A stretch of 64,000 nt of DNA, from contig CAMTDV010000017.1 of assembly GCA_947069175.1 (NCBI GenBank), forward strand, positions 39,689,126-39,753,125, in the 5' to 3' direction. Positions 1 to 12,473 of this stretch are shown in pieces (position 1 is the first letter of the stretch; every line of letters starts with the position of its first letter). Under the pieces are notes generated by a model. The model was not told where the DNA came from. It ran no database searches and was given only the letters and a program-made list of their open reading frames with translations. The stretch comes from Scalesia atractyloides. Lineage: Eukaryota; Streptophyta; Magnoliopsida; Asterales; Asteraceae. A program made the translations under genes and the position numbers.

Positions 1-1690
1 CCAAATGAAATTTTTCGTTATTGTGACCTGCATTTATAAAAGCTGAAATAAATATTAATGAATAAAATACAATATAAGAAATTTCAAATTAAGGTTTTCT
101 AAAAATATTTAAATTTATATATAATAAGAAAAATAATAGAGTTAATAAAATATTTGAGAAAAGGTATTTAATTTAAGAGAAATATATGATCGCTTAAGAA
201 AATTGTTTTTTTATTACATGAATTGCATTATTATTAAAATAAAAAGGTTTTAGAAAGATTGAAATTGAAGAATAGGGAACATATACGCTCATCATCAAAA
301 TAGATTTAAGTTTAATGGTTTTGTGTACACTAACTTATACACAATTAGCATATCATATACTCTTTTTTATATAATTATACAGTGTGTTATTTTTTGTTAT
401 AATGGTCTGTATAACTAATTTGTTGTTCACAAATGATATTATTAGAGAAACCATATGGTAAATACTTATGTATATTCGTTCCTTTGTTCCATGATCGTCT
501 TATTTATCGTAAGATTTTTTAAATAATTAGAAACCAATACACACATATACATATCGTTAAGTTAAGATTTTATATCAGGGTAATGAGAAAATTGGTGTGG
601 CGAGCATTATCTTTCGAACATAATATAAAAAGTTACAATTGACACAAATAGAATCCGAATGAAATATTTGGTTATTGTGACCTGCATTTTCAAAAGGTGA
701 ATAAATATGGTAATGAGTAACAATAAAATACAATATGAGAAATTTCAAATTAAGGTTTTCTAAAAATATTTAAATTTATAAGAAAAATAACAGAGTTAAG
801 AAAATATTTGAGAAAGCTATTGATTTAAGAGGAATATATGATTGCTTAAGAAAATTATTTTGTAATACATGAATTTTGCATTATTATTAGTAATATAACA
901 AAAGGTTGAAGAAAGTGAGGAATTAAAGAAGAGGGAAAATGTAGAAGAGGGAAAATGTAAGCTCATCATCAAAACAAATTTAAGTTTAATAGTTTTGTGT
1001 CCGTATACACCATTAACATATAATGTACTCTTGTTTTATAGAATTATATAGTGTACTATTTTTTTTTTGTTAGAGATGGTGTCTATAACTAACTAATTTG
1101 TTTGTGAACAAATCACATCTTGATTGGAAAAGCCATATAATAAACATCTCATGTATTTTCTATCTTCGTTTCATTGTTTCACCATCATGGTTTGTTCTAA
1201 AGATTTTTTAAATAATTACCAAAACTATATATATACACACACTCACTAAGAAAAGATATTAGGGTCACGATAAAATTGGTATTACGAGCATTGTCTTTCG
1301 AACATTATATAAAAAGCTACAACTGATACGGATAAAATCCGAATTAAATTTTGGTAATTGTGATCTGAAATTTCAAAATCTAGAACTATAATGGTAGCAA
1401 ATAAAATAATATATAAGAAACTTGAAATTAATAATATGAGATCATAAAGTTTTCTAACTTTTTTAAATAATATATGATAAAATATAATAGTGGAAAGAAT
1501 AGGTAACATGTAAGCTTGTTTTAGTGTTAGATTTAAGTTTGAGGTTGTGGTAAGAGGAAAGAATAGGGAACATCTAAACTTGTTTTAGTGTTAGATTTAA
1601 GTTTGGAGGTGGTTGTATGCTAACGTATACACTTCACCATTAACATATTACCCATGATTTATATTATATAATAAAAAAGAAATGTATGGA
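1..1690. repeat. AT-rich tandem repeat, about 650-690 bp period
   Basis: Three diverged copies lie head to tail: about 1-652, 653-1338 and a partial one from 1339. Each carries the word TTGTGACCTGCATTT or a close variant (near 21, 675 and 1358), followed by a run like AATTTCAAATTAAGG, and each ends with a GAGCAT...CTTTCGAACAT...TATAAAAAG block (near 601 and 1286). No coding frame is supported. The repeat is older than the 871-bp triplication downstream because its copies differ by many substitutions and indels. Confidence 0.75.
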
Positions 1691-1847
1691 GACACGTGTG
1701 AATAAATGAGACTATCTTATTTTCGGTTTTTCGTTTTTCTCTCGTATTGAGCTATGGATATTAGTCTTTAATTATTAGTAGATGAAGATCCTGTCGCGTT
1801 GCGGCCGGGGCTTTCAAATTCAGTCGACATGGGTTGGTTAACAATTA

Positions 1848-2106
1848 AGAGATTGTTTGTTTACCTCTTAATAATGCACTGAATAGTTCAGACCTCTTAC
1901 TGGTTCAGCACTTAATGATTTAGACTGTTTGTTTCGCGAGTAAATGTCTGAATGGTTCAGACATTTGCATCTGAATGGTTAAGCATTACACTGCCTCTCA
2001 ATGGTTCAGATCTCTTACTCTTATTGGTTCAACACTTAATAGTTCAGACCTCTTACCTCTTACTGGTTCAGCACTTAACCATTCATAAGTTGCCAAACAA
2101 CCCCTA
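1848..2106. repeat. MITE-like element made of degenerate TTCAGACCTCTTACTGG repeats
   Basis: Words of the type GGTTCAGACCTCTTACTGG and GGTTCAGCACTTAA recur about six times between 1881 and 2090. The outer ends (GATTGTTTG near 1851 and CAAACAACCCCT near 2095) are weakly inverted relative to each other, as in small non-autonomous inverted-repeat elements. There is no coding capacity, and the superfamily cannot be named from what is seen. Confidence 0.5.
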
Positions 2107-2480
2107 AACATTATACATCAGCTCCATGTTATGGTCAGATGTATTCAGTACCCGTACCAACTTTTCTCGTTTTTCAGTACCGGGTACTTTCTGTACTGAT
2201 ACCGAACGGGTACCATGCTCATCCCTACCTAACAATGTTTCCTATTAATAGTATCTAAATAAATACTATAGTACATGTTTTTATTATAAACCAATATCCA
2301 ACTTTATAAGCTAAAAATACAAGTTTTAAATACTATAGGGGTAAACTGAAACAAAATATTAGTAAAAAGTTTAATAGGCTAACAACGTTCGTAAAACCAT
2401 GCTAAGTAGCACCATTGCTATACCACTGGCGTCCCTCAACATCGGAAAAACTCGTAAAAAAAGATAAACTGGGAAAAAAT
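2107..2480. other. non-coding spacer
   Basis: No gene or clear element. A short imperfect dyad is visible near 2150-2213, where GTACCCGTACC faces GGTACCATGC and GGGTAC words. The rest is AT-rich and featureless to me. Confidence 0.4.
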
Positions 2481-2770
2481 TACACCGAACCAAAAGCAGA
2501 CGTAAATTCATTGAACCACACATACCCGTTACGGTGTGTTAATGCAAACAAATTAGACATAAATGTAAAACGTAGAAAAGAATAACTAAGCCGGTGCAGG
2601 ATCCGCCCGTTGCGGCGAACTCGCCAAAGGGGGAAATAAGCACGTTGCAACATACCTGTCAAATGTGAAAAAATAGACGAAAAACATTGAACCACACACG
2701 CATGTTACGACATATTAACTCGGAAAATTTAGAACGAAACGTAAAACGAAAAACTTGAGAAAGAAAAAAA
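2481..2770. repeat. diverged direct repeat, about 180 bp apart
   Basis: The block ATTGAACCACACATACCCGTTACG (2509-2532, broken here by variants) recurs in altered form at 2686-2709, each followed about 40 bp later by a GTAAAACG word. It looks like a fragment of an older dispersed repeat. No coding frame is supported. Confidence 0.4.
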
Positions 2771-5370
2771 GCATGGGAGACCAAGTTGTAAGTAAAAAAG
2801 TTTTGGGTTAAAGTTAAAAAACAAATTATGTAGGGTTAAAATTACAAAAGGTAAAAACCTTTGGGTTAAAAGTAAAAAATCAAGTTTCTTTTTTTGAAAA
2901 AACCCCAAAGCACAAGTTACAAACCACTTATGCCTAAGAGTGTTGCTAATTGATATATTATAAATGTTTGGTTTTTTCTTTCTCTCTCTCATATTTAGGT
3001 AAGGATATTATTTTTTAAGAGTAAATTACAAGTTTTGTCCTTTATGTTTATACGAAATTGCAGGCGCTGTCTTTTTTTCTAAAAGTTTACAGGCGGTATC
3101 CTTAACCTTCCAAATCTTGCACGTTATGTCCTTTAGGCCAAACCCAGTTAGATTTTTTAGTTAAATCTGATCATGTGCCTTACACATAAGGGTATTATTG
3201 TCATTTCACCTCCTTAGAGACTATTTTTTAAATCAACATATACTAATGGACTATATTGTAAATAAATGTTAATAATAAAAAGAAAATAAACTCTTTTGCA
3301 TTTTAATCTCTCTCTCTCTCTCTCTCTGCTTAACATCATACACCTTATCACCCAAAAAAGTTCTTGACAGATCAAATAAATCGACTGAGGCAACACGTTC
3401 CCCGGAAAAATCTTAACCATGTAACCAAAGTTTGTGCCCGTCGTGGGTTTTTAGAATCGTTACCAGAATCGTAATTTGATTGGATTTTGGTGGGTTTTGA
3501 AAATTAGGGCTTTTAGGTGTTTGAATTGTGTGTTGTGTTGTCTACAAGTGTGAGATGTGAATTGTTTTCAGTTTTTTTGTTTATATTGATGTTTAATTTT
3601 ATGAATTGGGTCTGATTGAAGTTTAAGTTGTAAGTAAAAAAGCATGGGAGACCAAGTTGTAAGTAAAAAAGTTTTGGGTTAAAGTTAAAAAACAAATTAT
3701 GTAGGGTTAAAATTACAAAAGGTAAAAACCTTTGGGTTAAAAGTAAAAAATCAAGTTTCTTTTTTTGAAAAAACCCCAAAGCACAAGTTACAAACCACTT
3801 ATGCCTAAGAGTGTTGCTAATTGATATATTATAAATGTTTGGTTTTTTCTTTCTCTCTCTCATATTTAGGTAAGGATATTATTTTTTAAGAGTAAATTAC
3901 AAGTTTTGTCCTTTATGTTTATACGAAATTGCAGGCGCTGTCTTTTTTTCTAAAAGTTTACAGGCGGTATCCTTAACCTTCCAAATCTTGCACGTTATGT
4001 CCTTTAGGCCAAACCCAGTTAGATTTTTTAGTTAAATCTGATCATGTGCCTTACACATAAGGGTATTATTGTCATTTCACCTCCTTAGAGACTATTTTTT
4101 AAATCAACATATACTAATGGACTATATTGTAAATAAATGTTAATAATAAAAAGAAAATAAACTCTTTTGCATTTTAATCTCTCTCTCTCTCTCTCTGCTT
4201 AACATCATACACCTTATCACCCAAAAAAGTTCTTGACAGATCAAATAAATCGACTGAGGCAACACGTTCCCCCGGAAAAATCTTAACCATGTAACCAAAG
4301 TTTGTGCCCGTCGTGGGTTTTTAGAATCGTTACCAGAATCGTAATTTGATTGGATTTTGGTGGGTTTTGAAAATTAGGGCTTTTAGGTGTTTGAATTGTG
4401 TGTTGTGTTGTCTACAAGTGTGAGATGTGAATTGTTTTCAGTTTTTTTGTTTATATTGATGTTTAATTTTATGAATTGGGGTCTGATTGAAGTTTAAGTT
4501 GTAAGTAAAAAAGCATGGGAGACCAAGTTGTAAGTAAAAAAGTTTTGGGTTAAAGTTAAAAAACAAATTATGTAGGGTTAAAATTACAAAAGGTAAAAAC
4601 CTTTGGGTTAAAAGTAAAAAATCAAGTTTCTTTTTTTGAAAAAACCCCAAAGCACAAGTTACAAACCACTTATGCCTAAGAGTGTTGCTAATTGATATAT
4701 TATAAATGTTTGGTTTTTTCTTTCTCTCTCTCATATTTAGGTAAGGATATTATTTTTTAAGAGTAAATTACAAGTTTTGTCCTTTATGTTTATACGAAAT
4801 TGCAGGCGCTGTCTTTTTTTCTAAAAGTTTACAGGCGGTATCCTTAACCTTCCAAATCTTGCACGTTATGTCCTTTAGGCCAAACCCAGTTAGATTTTTT
4901 AGTTAAATCTGATCATGTGCCTTACACATAAGGGTATTATTGTCATTTCACCTCCTTAGAGACTATTTTTTAAATCAACATATACTAATGGACTATATTG
5001 TAAATAAATGTTAATAATAAAAAGAAAATAAACTCTTTTGCATTTTAATCTCTCTCTCTCTCTCTCTGCTTAACATCATACACCTTATCACCCAAAAAAG
5101 TTCTTGACAGATCAAATAAATCGACTGAGGCAACACGTTCCCCCGGAAAAATCTTAACCATGTAACCAAAGTTTGTGCCCGTCGTGGGTTTTTAGAATCG
5201 TTACCAGAATCGTAATTTGATTGGATTTTGGTGGGTTTTGAAAATTAGGGCTTTTAGGTGTTTGAATTGTGTGTTGTGTTGTCTACAAGTGTGAGATGTG
5301 AATTGTTTTCAGTTTTTTTGTTTATATTGATGTTTAATTTTATGAATTGGGGTCTGATTGAAGTTTAATT
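2771..5370. repeat. 871-bp unit in three near-identical tandem copies
   Basis: GCATGGGAGACC starts at 2771, 3642 and 4513, giving a period of exactly 871 bp twice. Each unit holds about 248 bp of outside sequence followed by about 610 bp of the left end of the inverted-repeat element described at 4761-6098. Copy 1 differs from copies 2 and 3 at three visible sites: (CT)10 against (CT)9, CCCC against CCCCC near 3400/4270/5140, and GGG against GGGG near 3608/4478/5348. So copies 2 and 3 are the youngest pair. Each junction carries a second TTGTAAGTAAAAAAG, which also occurs 20 bp further on. The same antisense frame in each copy is an artefact of the triplication, not a gene family. Confidence 0.9.
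4761..4952 (+). repeat. left terminal inverted repeat
   Basis: Begins GAGTAAATTACAAG and ends GTCATTTCACC. It aligns to the reverse complement of 5906-6098 with scattered substitutions. Tandem copies start at 3019 and 3890. Confidence 0.85.
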
Positions 5371-5905
5371 TAGCTACTGTTTACGTTTTGGGGGTAATTT
5401 GGTTCGGTTTTTGTGGGTTTTGAAATTTAAGGTTTTTGAGCGTGCTTCTTTGATCTTGTAATTACATTATTGCTTTTGTTTCTTGAATTTGGTTCTTGCT
5501 TTAGTTCAACTTTGCAAAAAAAAAAGTTTCAGTTTTTGGTTATAGGTTGGTTAATAATGCATATGGTGGTTTAGCAGTGGTGGCGGCCAGTTGGGTACGG
5601 TTTTGATTTGGGTTTAGCAGTTGTGATGGTGGTTTAGCAGTGGTGGTTGATATGCAGTGGTGATTTGGGTTAAGCAGTGGTGGTTGGTGCGGTGGTCATG
5701 GTGGTTGAGAGATTAAGAGAGTGCTAGAGAGAAGGGGTAGTGGAATGTGGAGGTGGTGGGTGAAGTCTTTAATGAGAGAGAGAGTTGAACCAGATAAGAT
5801 AGAGAGAGATTTCAGATGAGATAGGGTTTATATAACCCTTTTAATTTTTAGTTTGTTACAAAATAGTCCCTTAATAGAAGTTCTTTACACAATAGCCCTT
5901 GAGAT

Positions 5906-6098
5906 GGTGAAATGATAACAATGCCCTCAAGTGCAAGGTACATGACTAGATTTAACCAAAAAGTCTAACTGGGCTTGGCCTAAAGGACATAACGTGCAAG
6001 ATTTTGGAAGGTTAAGGACACCGCCTGTAAACTTTTGGAAAAAAGGACAACGCCTGCAATTTGATGTAAACATAAAGGACAAAACTTGTAATTTACTC
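5906..6098 (-). repeat. right terminal inverted repeat
   Basis: Reverse complement of the left arm. It is more diverged from the three left arms than they are from one another, as expected if only the left side was amplified recently. Confidence 0.85.
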
Positions 6099-6470
6099 TT
6101 TTTTTAATTATTAATAGTTATTATATCATAAACCAAATAAATTTAATATAATTAAAATCAAATTATTATGAGAAAGCTTTTGTTCTTAAAATTTGTGATA
6201 TTTTTTGATGATTCTAAGACCATGTGTAGTGGGAAGGGGAAGATAGTGATAATGCCCCACCTTTGGGCATTATCTGCGATGTAGCAGTCTAGTCAGCTTT
6301 TGGGTATTTTGAGGCATTTGTTTAAAATGGGTGTAGTGGTATAATGACTCATAATGGCCCATTTTTACCTAATTATTATTATTATTTTTTTAAAATTAAA
6401 ACTAATGATATTTTATAAAATAAATAAAATTACATAAATAATAAAACACAAACACATAATACTACTCGTC

Positions 6471-7331
6471 TTAATTTTCGTATTCGCTTTCGCCATTCTC
6501 GTCATCTGCTTCTTCTTCACCCTCATTTGGAATATACCAAACCGATCAAGCGTGTTGAATCAAATCAACCGTTAACGGAGTATGTGCGGCTTCAGACTGC
6601 ATTTCATGTGCATTCTTCACTCTGTCTTCCATTGTTGCTTGGGGATATTCCTGAACAGCTTCCGGTACATAGTTTTGGCATATTGCTTTTCCTTCTCCTC
6701 CGTCTTCCAATATCATATTATGCATGATTATACAAGCGTACATAGCATCTCTCATTTTTTCTTTGGTTCATGCATGACAAGGATTTCTCAAAAAGTGCCA
6801 CCGTTGTTGAAGAACCCCAAAGCATCTCTTAATGTCCTTCCACGAACACTCTTGAACTTTTTTAAAGTGAGCTCTTTTTTTCATTGTACGACTCCCCAAA
6901 TGTCTTCACGACAATCGAATACCTAGGATAAATTCCATCCCACAAATAGTATACGTGCGGGTAGTAGTTTCCGTTTGCATAAAAAGATGCTTTTGTAGCT
7001 CTCCCAAAAATATAGTCCTCTACCAATGGAGATTGTTCGAAAACGTTTATATCATTGCATGACCCTGCGACACCAAAGTAAGCCGACCAAACCCAAAGGT
7101 CCTGTGAGGCAACGACTTGAAGAATAACAGATGGTCCGTCTTGGTCACCTCGTGTGTGTTAACCTCGCCATGTGGTCGGATAATTATACCACTGCCAATG
7201 GCGACAATCCAAGCTCCCGATCATGCATGGTAAACCATGGAGATTAGAATGGAACTCGTAAATTTGTTAAAGGTTGTACCATATGGGCTTTCTCAGATAA
7301 CGGGCACCGTACAAATTTATGATACATTTAA
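6471..7331 (-). pseudogene. PIF/Harbinger transposase, C-terminal two thirds (broken)
   Basis: This would be the DDE nuclease (DDE_Tnp_4 / HARBI1-type) that excises and integrates the element. Reading on the minus strand from 7325 I see INLYGARYLRKP, GSLDCRHW (first catalytic Asp), GVAGSCNDINV (second Asp), KDIKRCFGVLQQRW and RDAMYACIIMHNMILED. An acidic tail ends at the stop 6471-6473. The position that is normally Glu in the DVER-like motif reads Lys (DIKR), so the triad is broken. A stop at 6546-6548 cuts off the acidic tail, and frameshifts occur around 6780-6900 and 7160. The N-terminal part lies beyond the chromovirus, at 51370-51879. Family assignment is confident; activity is excluded by the breaks. 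Confidence 0.85.
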
Positions 7332-7884
7332 TGTTACGCTCAGTAATTTCGCGCTTTCTTATTTTAGCAAGTCAAGTTGTACATTCTATATTTAGAAACT
7401 TGTACTCTCGTTTTAGTCTATTCCGTTTCAATTTGTAATCTGAGACTAGTGATCATAATGAAAATGAAGTTATTTTAATTAAGTTCGTGTAATTTCGTTA
7501 GACATGTGTTCTATAATCAAATTCACGTATTGGAACGATATATTACCCAAGATTCTTGACTCTTTGTTAAACATGATACTCGATACTCGTTAACTGATCC
7601 GTAACAAATTCGGATCCTAATCCTTGAAACTCGAATACTTTCACGAAATATATAATCGGTTCCTAACTTTAATTTAATCTAGATATGGTTAACTGTTTAT
7701 TTTAATTGTGAAATTAGTTATATTAATTAACTTTAAAATTTAAAAGTTTTACTTTTATAAAATAACTAGTATAGTTAAGTTTTAAGGTTAATTATATTAA
7801 TCAAGTTAATTAGACTAGTTAGTATAGTATGGGGGTCTTTTTGTATATATTGGAAACTTGAAATAGAAAAAAAGTAGCAAAACA

Positions 7885-7953
7885 GGTGACTGCGGGGATC
7901 GAACCCGGGTTCACCCATTCACCAAACACACACATAACCACTCCGCTGCAGTC
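7885..7953 (-). other. tRNA-like module a in chromovirus LTR
   Basis: On the minus strand the segment reads like a shortened tRNA gene. The outer stem is GACTGC / GCAGTC, the A-box-like part is GCGGAGTGGTTATG, and the perfect B-box is GGTTCGATCCC inside an ACCCGGGTTCGATCCC context. A second copy is at 45984-46052 in the 3' LTR. Folding into a full cloverleaf is doubtful, so I do not call it a tRNA gene. It could be a captured tRNA or the head of a SINE. Confidence 0.55.
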
Positions 7954-8377
7954 TTGATATCGAATCAGCGATGTTTAATATTTATCAAGTTTTTACGTTT
8001 GAATTTTTTAAAACTTGCCGCCAAACCCAAAACTCGTAACACAATTCATCTCCTTCCTTTTCTGCGAATCCTGATTGATCGGGATTTCAATTGTGGTTCG
8101 TTGCCATTTTCGGTATCAATCAAGGACCTGGCCCGAAACATAGTTACATTCATACCTGTAACCACATATATATACCACCATTTCACCACCGAATCACATC
8201 TCGCAATCACCGTAACACCTCCGAAACCCCTTCGTGTCACCGGAGATCAATCACAGCCCTGAGGCTCACCAAGCTCGAGATACATCGCCTTGTTCTTTCC
8301 CCTCTCCCGCTGAACCAGAGACAACCGCCGTGGCTGCCTTTCGCCGGAGAAGAGGACCGGAAACCGACGTAAACGCG

Positions 8378-10071
8378 TGATGTGTGCTAAACAGACTACT
8401 AAAATTAACTAAATTAGACTCTCTAAGCTAGACACTAAAAAGCTTTAAATCTTGACTCGACCTAAACCACACAACCGGCAAGCATACCGATCAATGTAGT
8501 ATAACCTAAGCAAGTCCAGATATCAAACCCACGAGACTCTGCTAATCACGCTACTAAACTCTAACAGACTCTGACAGACAGGACTCAAACTGTTTTATTG
8601 TTTTAGGGGGGGGGTTACTGAAAATCTAAGGAAATCTATCAAACTAATTATCAACTAGAACTATGCGACTACGAATTAATATGAAGACTGTTCTCAGATG
8701 GTGATGAAGACTACCTTTACTAGAATCCTGGATTGATTTTAAGAATTTACCAATTAAGTTAACCACATGTTTTATGGAACCGGGATCTTGTGATACTAAA
8801 CCTATTAAGACACCAACTAAGCCCCTCAACCCTTCTCGAGGTGAAACTTATGGCACTACCTAGGATGTTAATCCTACCGGTTATTAGACTTCCTCCCGGT
8901 TATCTATTGTGTAAGTACCCTAATATTGACCTACTCTTTTTCAATTATAGATATAGGGTAGTTTGAGTATCTCGACTTGACTTGGTAGACTAATAAACTG
9001 ACGGGGCAACTAAGGCACGACTTCTTCCAAGACTGTCTAAAGCAATTCGCCGAGTAAGACCTACCAATAGCCCTACACCTTCCAGCTATAAGGACTAGTA
9101 GAATACTAAAAACTAGCAAATTACTAACTATCACTTCGAAGGTTTATTGGTCAATTCACCCTAAAGGTCAAAGACACAAGGTCAAAGATCTAACATGAAC
9201 CTATTCCGTAGCAGACAACTACCTAGATTCATACGAAGCAATAGATAATAATAAACCAAAATAAAGTACGCATGCACACCAAATCGATCAACCAAACTTC
9301 TAACAAAACACTATTAATCCATATAATACATGCGATTAACTAAAAAGGTTCAAACTTTATCTAAATCTATTCATCGTAGTCTAGGCAGTTTAAACGTTTA
9401 GCCAAGCATGTTAATCAATGAAAGTAAAACAAGGTTATTCAAACAAGAATTCACAGTTACAAGTTTTGGAAAGAGAGAAATCAAACAAACAAGGAATTCA
9501 AATCCGAGCTAGTCTTCAATCTTCAAACCAAACTTGACCGAATGATTCCCGTGATCCGAGCTCTTCAAACGCAGCACTTCAACCTCCAAAATAAGCCCTT
9601 GGACTTCACAAATTCGTAACTTCAGTTTTGTAGTGATTGAATTTAAGTTTATATATGATTCTGCACAAAAATCTTAACCCAACTCGAAATTATCTGCATA
9701 TAACACCCTCTCGCTGGGCGCGAGAGGGTTTAGCCTTGATACTCGCGGCCCGCTAGCATCTTTATGACGTTAGCTATCATCACATGTCTCTCGCCGGCCG
9801 CGAGAGACTACACCAAATCATGTGGCGGCCCGCCAAAACACTGTAAGCTGGCATTTTCGATTCCTTTAAGCTTCCGGGCCCTCCAATTCGTTCCAGGACT
9901 TAGCTTTTTTGTCTTTCAACTCGTTTTCTTTATTTTTCTGCTATTTTAAGCTCCAAGACCTGCAAAAACGCAATTGGATCAAAAGTTGACTATTCTAAGG
10001 AAAACGAAACTAAAACTAATAAAAACTATACAAACTCTACATGATAAATTAATGTTTTTTACAATACATCA
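8378..10071 (-). repeat. Athila 3' LTR
   Basis: About 1.69 kb, TGATGT...ACATCA. It has roughly 95 bp near 8485-8595 that the other LTR lacks. Two near-perfect GC-rich palindromes lie at 9705-9729 (arms ACCCTCTCG / CGAGAGGGT) and 9787-9807 (TCTCTCG / CGAGAGA). A minus-strand TATA-like TATATAAA is at 9648-9655, just downstream of them in the sense direction of the element. Confidence 0.9.
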
Positions 10072-10088
10072 AATATCCCCCTTACTCT
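10072..10088 (-). other. polypurine tract of the Athila element
   Basis: On the minus strand the bases next to the 3' LTR read AAGAGTAAGGGGGATATT, a purine-rich primer for plus-strand DNA synthesis in the expected place. Confidence 0.7.
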
Positions 10089-11499
10089 TTTTCGTCCTCG
10101 TTAAAGAATCTATGAAAAACGGAATCAGAAACAGAAAATTATTCGGGTCAAAGCTATTCATACTTGTTAAGATCAATACTTGTGTTATCCACGATTGCAA
10201 ATGTGTTTGTCCTCTTAAACCCGAACCCAGTTCCAAGCCCTTATCATGAAAATTTAGTTCAAGTGCGGTCGATCTACCTAGGGTCTCACACTAGAAGCCA
10301 CAGTCTATCTAATCCCGCCTCAAGCTTACAGAACAAAAGGAACGATCACTGGACCAATTCCTAAAAGTTTTATACCAAAATTAAGAGAATTTTAAAACCA
10401 AATTTTCTTTCTTTTTTTTTTCTTGAGCATAGACGTTGCTTTACCTAACCAAGAGGCTGTCTCAATCAGAGTCACCATCCCCAAGAGCGATAACTTAGGC
10501 GTCGGTATTTTTTTTTGCAATTTTGATTTCGACACATCCGAGAGGCATTCTAAGTCAGAGTCACCATTCCCAAGAAAGATTACGTAGGCCTGCACTACTT
10601 TACTTAGTTTCTAGCTCAATTATTCTATTTTTTATGTTTTTCTTTATTACTTTCTCATGATTAAAAATTCTAACTATGTTGGCTTATAACGCCATTCCTT
10701 ATGCTATCATTGGCGGTTTCAACTTCCCATTTTTCCTAGATGAGTACCCATTAGTAAACCGACAATTAGGTATATTAAGATCAAAGGAACCTAGAACCAA
10801 ACCAGGCCTATTCACATATCCCAAACTAAAAACAAGCTCGACTATTTCTATCTCATAATATCATTATTTGAACCCGAATAAAAACCCATCTTTTCTATCA
10901 TTTTCCGTTTTTATTTTTCAAACTTCTTTATTCAAAAGACATTTTCTGATTTTTTGTTTTTTTTGTCTTTTTTTTGTAACTAAAAACACTCAAGCTAAAA
11001 TAAGAACTATGTATCCCATCCCCACACTTAAAGATTGCGTTGTCCCTAATGCAAGAACGAGACACGACTCAAACTACCTAACAAAACAAGCAAAACTAAA
11101 AACTAAATAAACAAAATAAATAAATATTTACAGGTGGAAACGACTTAGCTGAATATATGCGAGACTGTCAATGTGCCAGTCAATTCCACATATGCCCTCC
11201 ACTCCGAACACGCTCAGCAAACAATTCATAACTCTCGGACACGCGAACGGAAGTGGCAAAAATAAACACCAAACCTATCAACCATAATCATAAAAACAAA
11301 AGCATACCATATGATAGATCACAGTGTCCCAAACATACCACAACATCAAAGTATCAACCAAATCAACTACCCCAACCCGAACAACCAAGTATCAAGGTAT
11401 TCAAAATTAGGGGTACAGACTGGATTGGATAAAAAACGGCATAAAAGAAAAATAATAAAGATACTACTTCAAGCTTCAGCTGCTGTCTGCCATTACTCG
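10089..11499 (-). other. Athila post-pol untranslated region
   Basis: No coding frame is supported. A direct repeat about 100 bp apart is visible: GTCAGAGTCACCAT-type words followed by CCCAAGA...TA.GTAGGC near 10451-10499 and 10547-10588. The rest is low-complexity AT-rich DNA. Confidence 0.5.
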
Positions 11500-12473
11500 T
11501 CATCGCCACCTGACTCCTACGATCCCTGTTCATAAACCCGATAAGGCTCAACCCCTTGCATGCCACTCGGTCCCACCTGTGGCTGCCTAAAGAACGGGGG
11601 AACACCAAGATGCATACCTTCCATCATGAATCTCATACCATCTTCCAACCTCTATTGGCCCTGCTCATGCATCCTACGACTCTCCATCATAACCTGCCCA
11701 ACACCCCAAACTGCTCATCCTCATATCCCAGCAAATCACCAAACCCTGTCTCCATCCGATCATACAAAGATTCTAACGTAAGTGGGTTAGGTCGTGGCTG
11801 CCTAAGAGATACCGAGGCGCTGGAATCTCATGCCTGGTACAGGGTCTCTGATATTGGGTAGGAAGAGCCCCTTGCATGGCTGCCTCTGCATCCGAACCTG
11901 GTGGGGGATGAACCTGAGGTCCCTGGCGAACTCCCGACCAACTAATAGGATCCCCATACGTAATGATATCCGCTGCTTGCAAATCACGAACGCTCATCAA
12001 ACAGGGTCTGGCCCCTCTTTCATCCTGTCTGTTGGATACCTATTAAACATCCCAAGGCTCTCGGCCAACTATGTAACGTACGGGCCACAATAAATACGAG
12101 CTCCGGTGCCACCCCTCCATAACCTCTACATCGACCAAGCAAAAACAGTAGCCATGTTCACCGGCCTTTGCTCCACCATGCACATCAAACAAAACAAACT
12201 CACTTGATTCACCTTGTTATCTCCCTGACCTCTTCCAACCAATGTAGCTGCCAAAATCTTTTGGATGAAATGATAAACTGGATCCACAATGTCACTAGTG
12301 ACCAAAGCAGTAGAGTAAGGAACCGATGATATTGTACTCCAAAATCGAGCTAACTCATCAACCTGAACAAAATTCGGAAGCCTCTTCTTAGACACCCCTT
12401 GTAAAGAATTACGAAACTCAGCAGACTGTACTGCTTGATGATCCTTCACCTGACATTCTGCAAAAACATTCAA
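11500..12473 (-). pseudogene. Athila post-pol (env-like position) ORF remnant
   Basis: A minus-strand frame starting at 12473 contains PVYHFIQKILAATLVGRG and VNQVSLFCLMCMVE, and stops at 12126. Homologous-looking sequence continues past the stop (IYCGPYVT, LAESLGMFNRYPTDR) and on through 12000-11773 (SVRDLQAADII, then proline-rich text). Athila elements carry an extra ORF between integrase and the 3' LTR that has been called env-like. Its position and the hydrophobic helix text fit that, although a real envelope function is unproven for the family and no signal peptide is evident here. Several stops make it non-functional. Confidence 0.55.

Larger units (their letters stand above)
4761..6098. 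mobile_element. non-autonomous element with about 190-bp terminal inverted repeats (MULE-like)
   Basis: The left end GAGTAAATTACAAG at 4761 is matched in reverse by CTTGTAATTTACTC ending at 6098. The two arms (4761-4952 and 5906-6098) align almost throughout, with a weaker match continuing inward for roughly another 100 bp. Left-arm copies also occur at 3019 and 3890 because of the 871-bp triplication. The flanks ATTTTTTAA (left) and TTTTTTTAA (right) would fit a 9-bp target duplication with one mismatch, but they are low-complexity. The interior (5380-5830) is rich in GGTGGTTTAGCAG words and has no transposase. Long arms and a possible 9-bp duplication suggest a Mutator-like origin. A foldback element is the alternative. 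Confidence 0.7.

Noticed and set aside
2729..4734. Three similar minus-strand open frames (87, 116 and 98 residues) that look like a small gene family
   Set aside because: They are the same non-coding DNA repeated by the 871-bp tandem triplication. They lie in low-complexity sequence and across an inverted-repeat arm, and differ only at the unit junctions.
8091..8372. Open frame in the chromovirus LTR, similar at 46164-46472 and in part at 47164-47421
   Set aside because: The likeness follows from LTR homology. It is Arg/Pro/Ser-rich, has no domain, and substitutions change residues freely.
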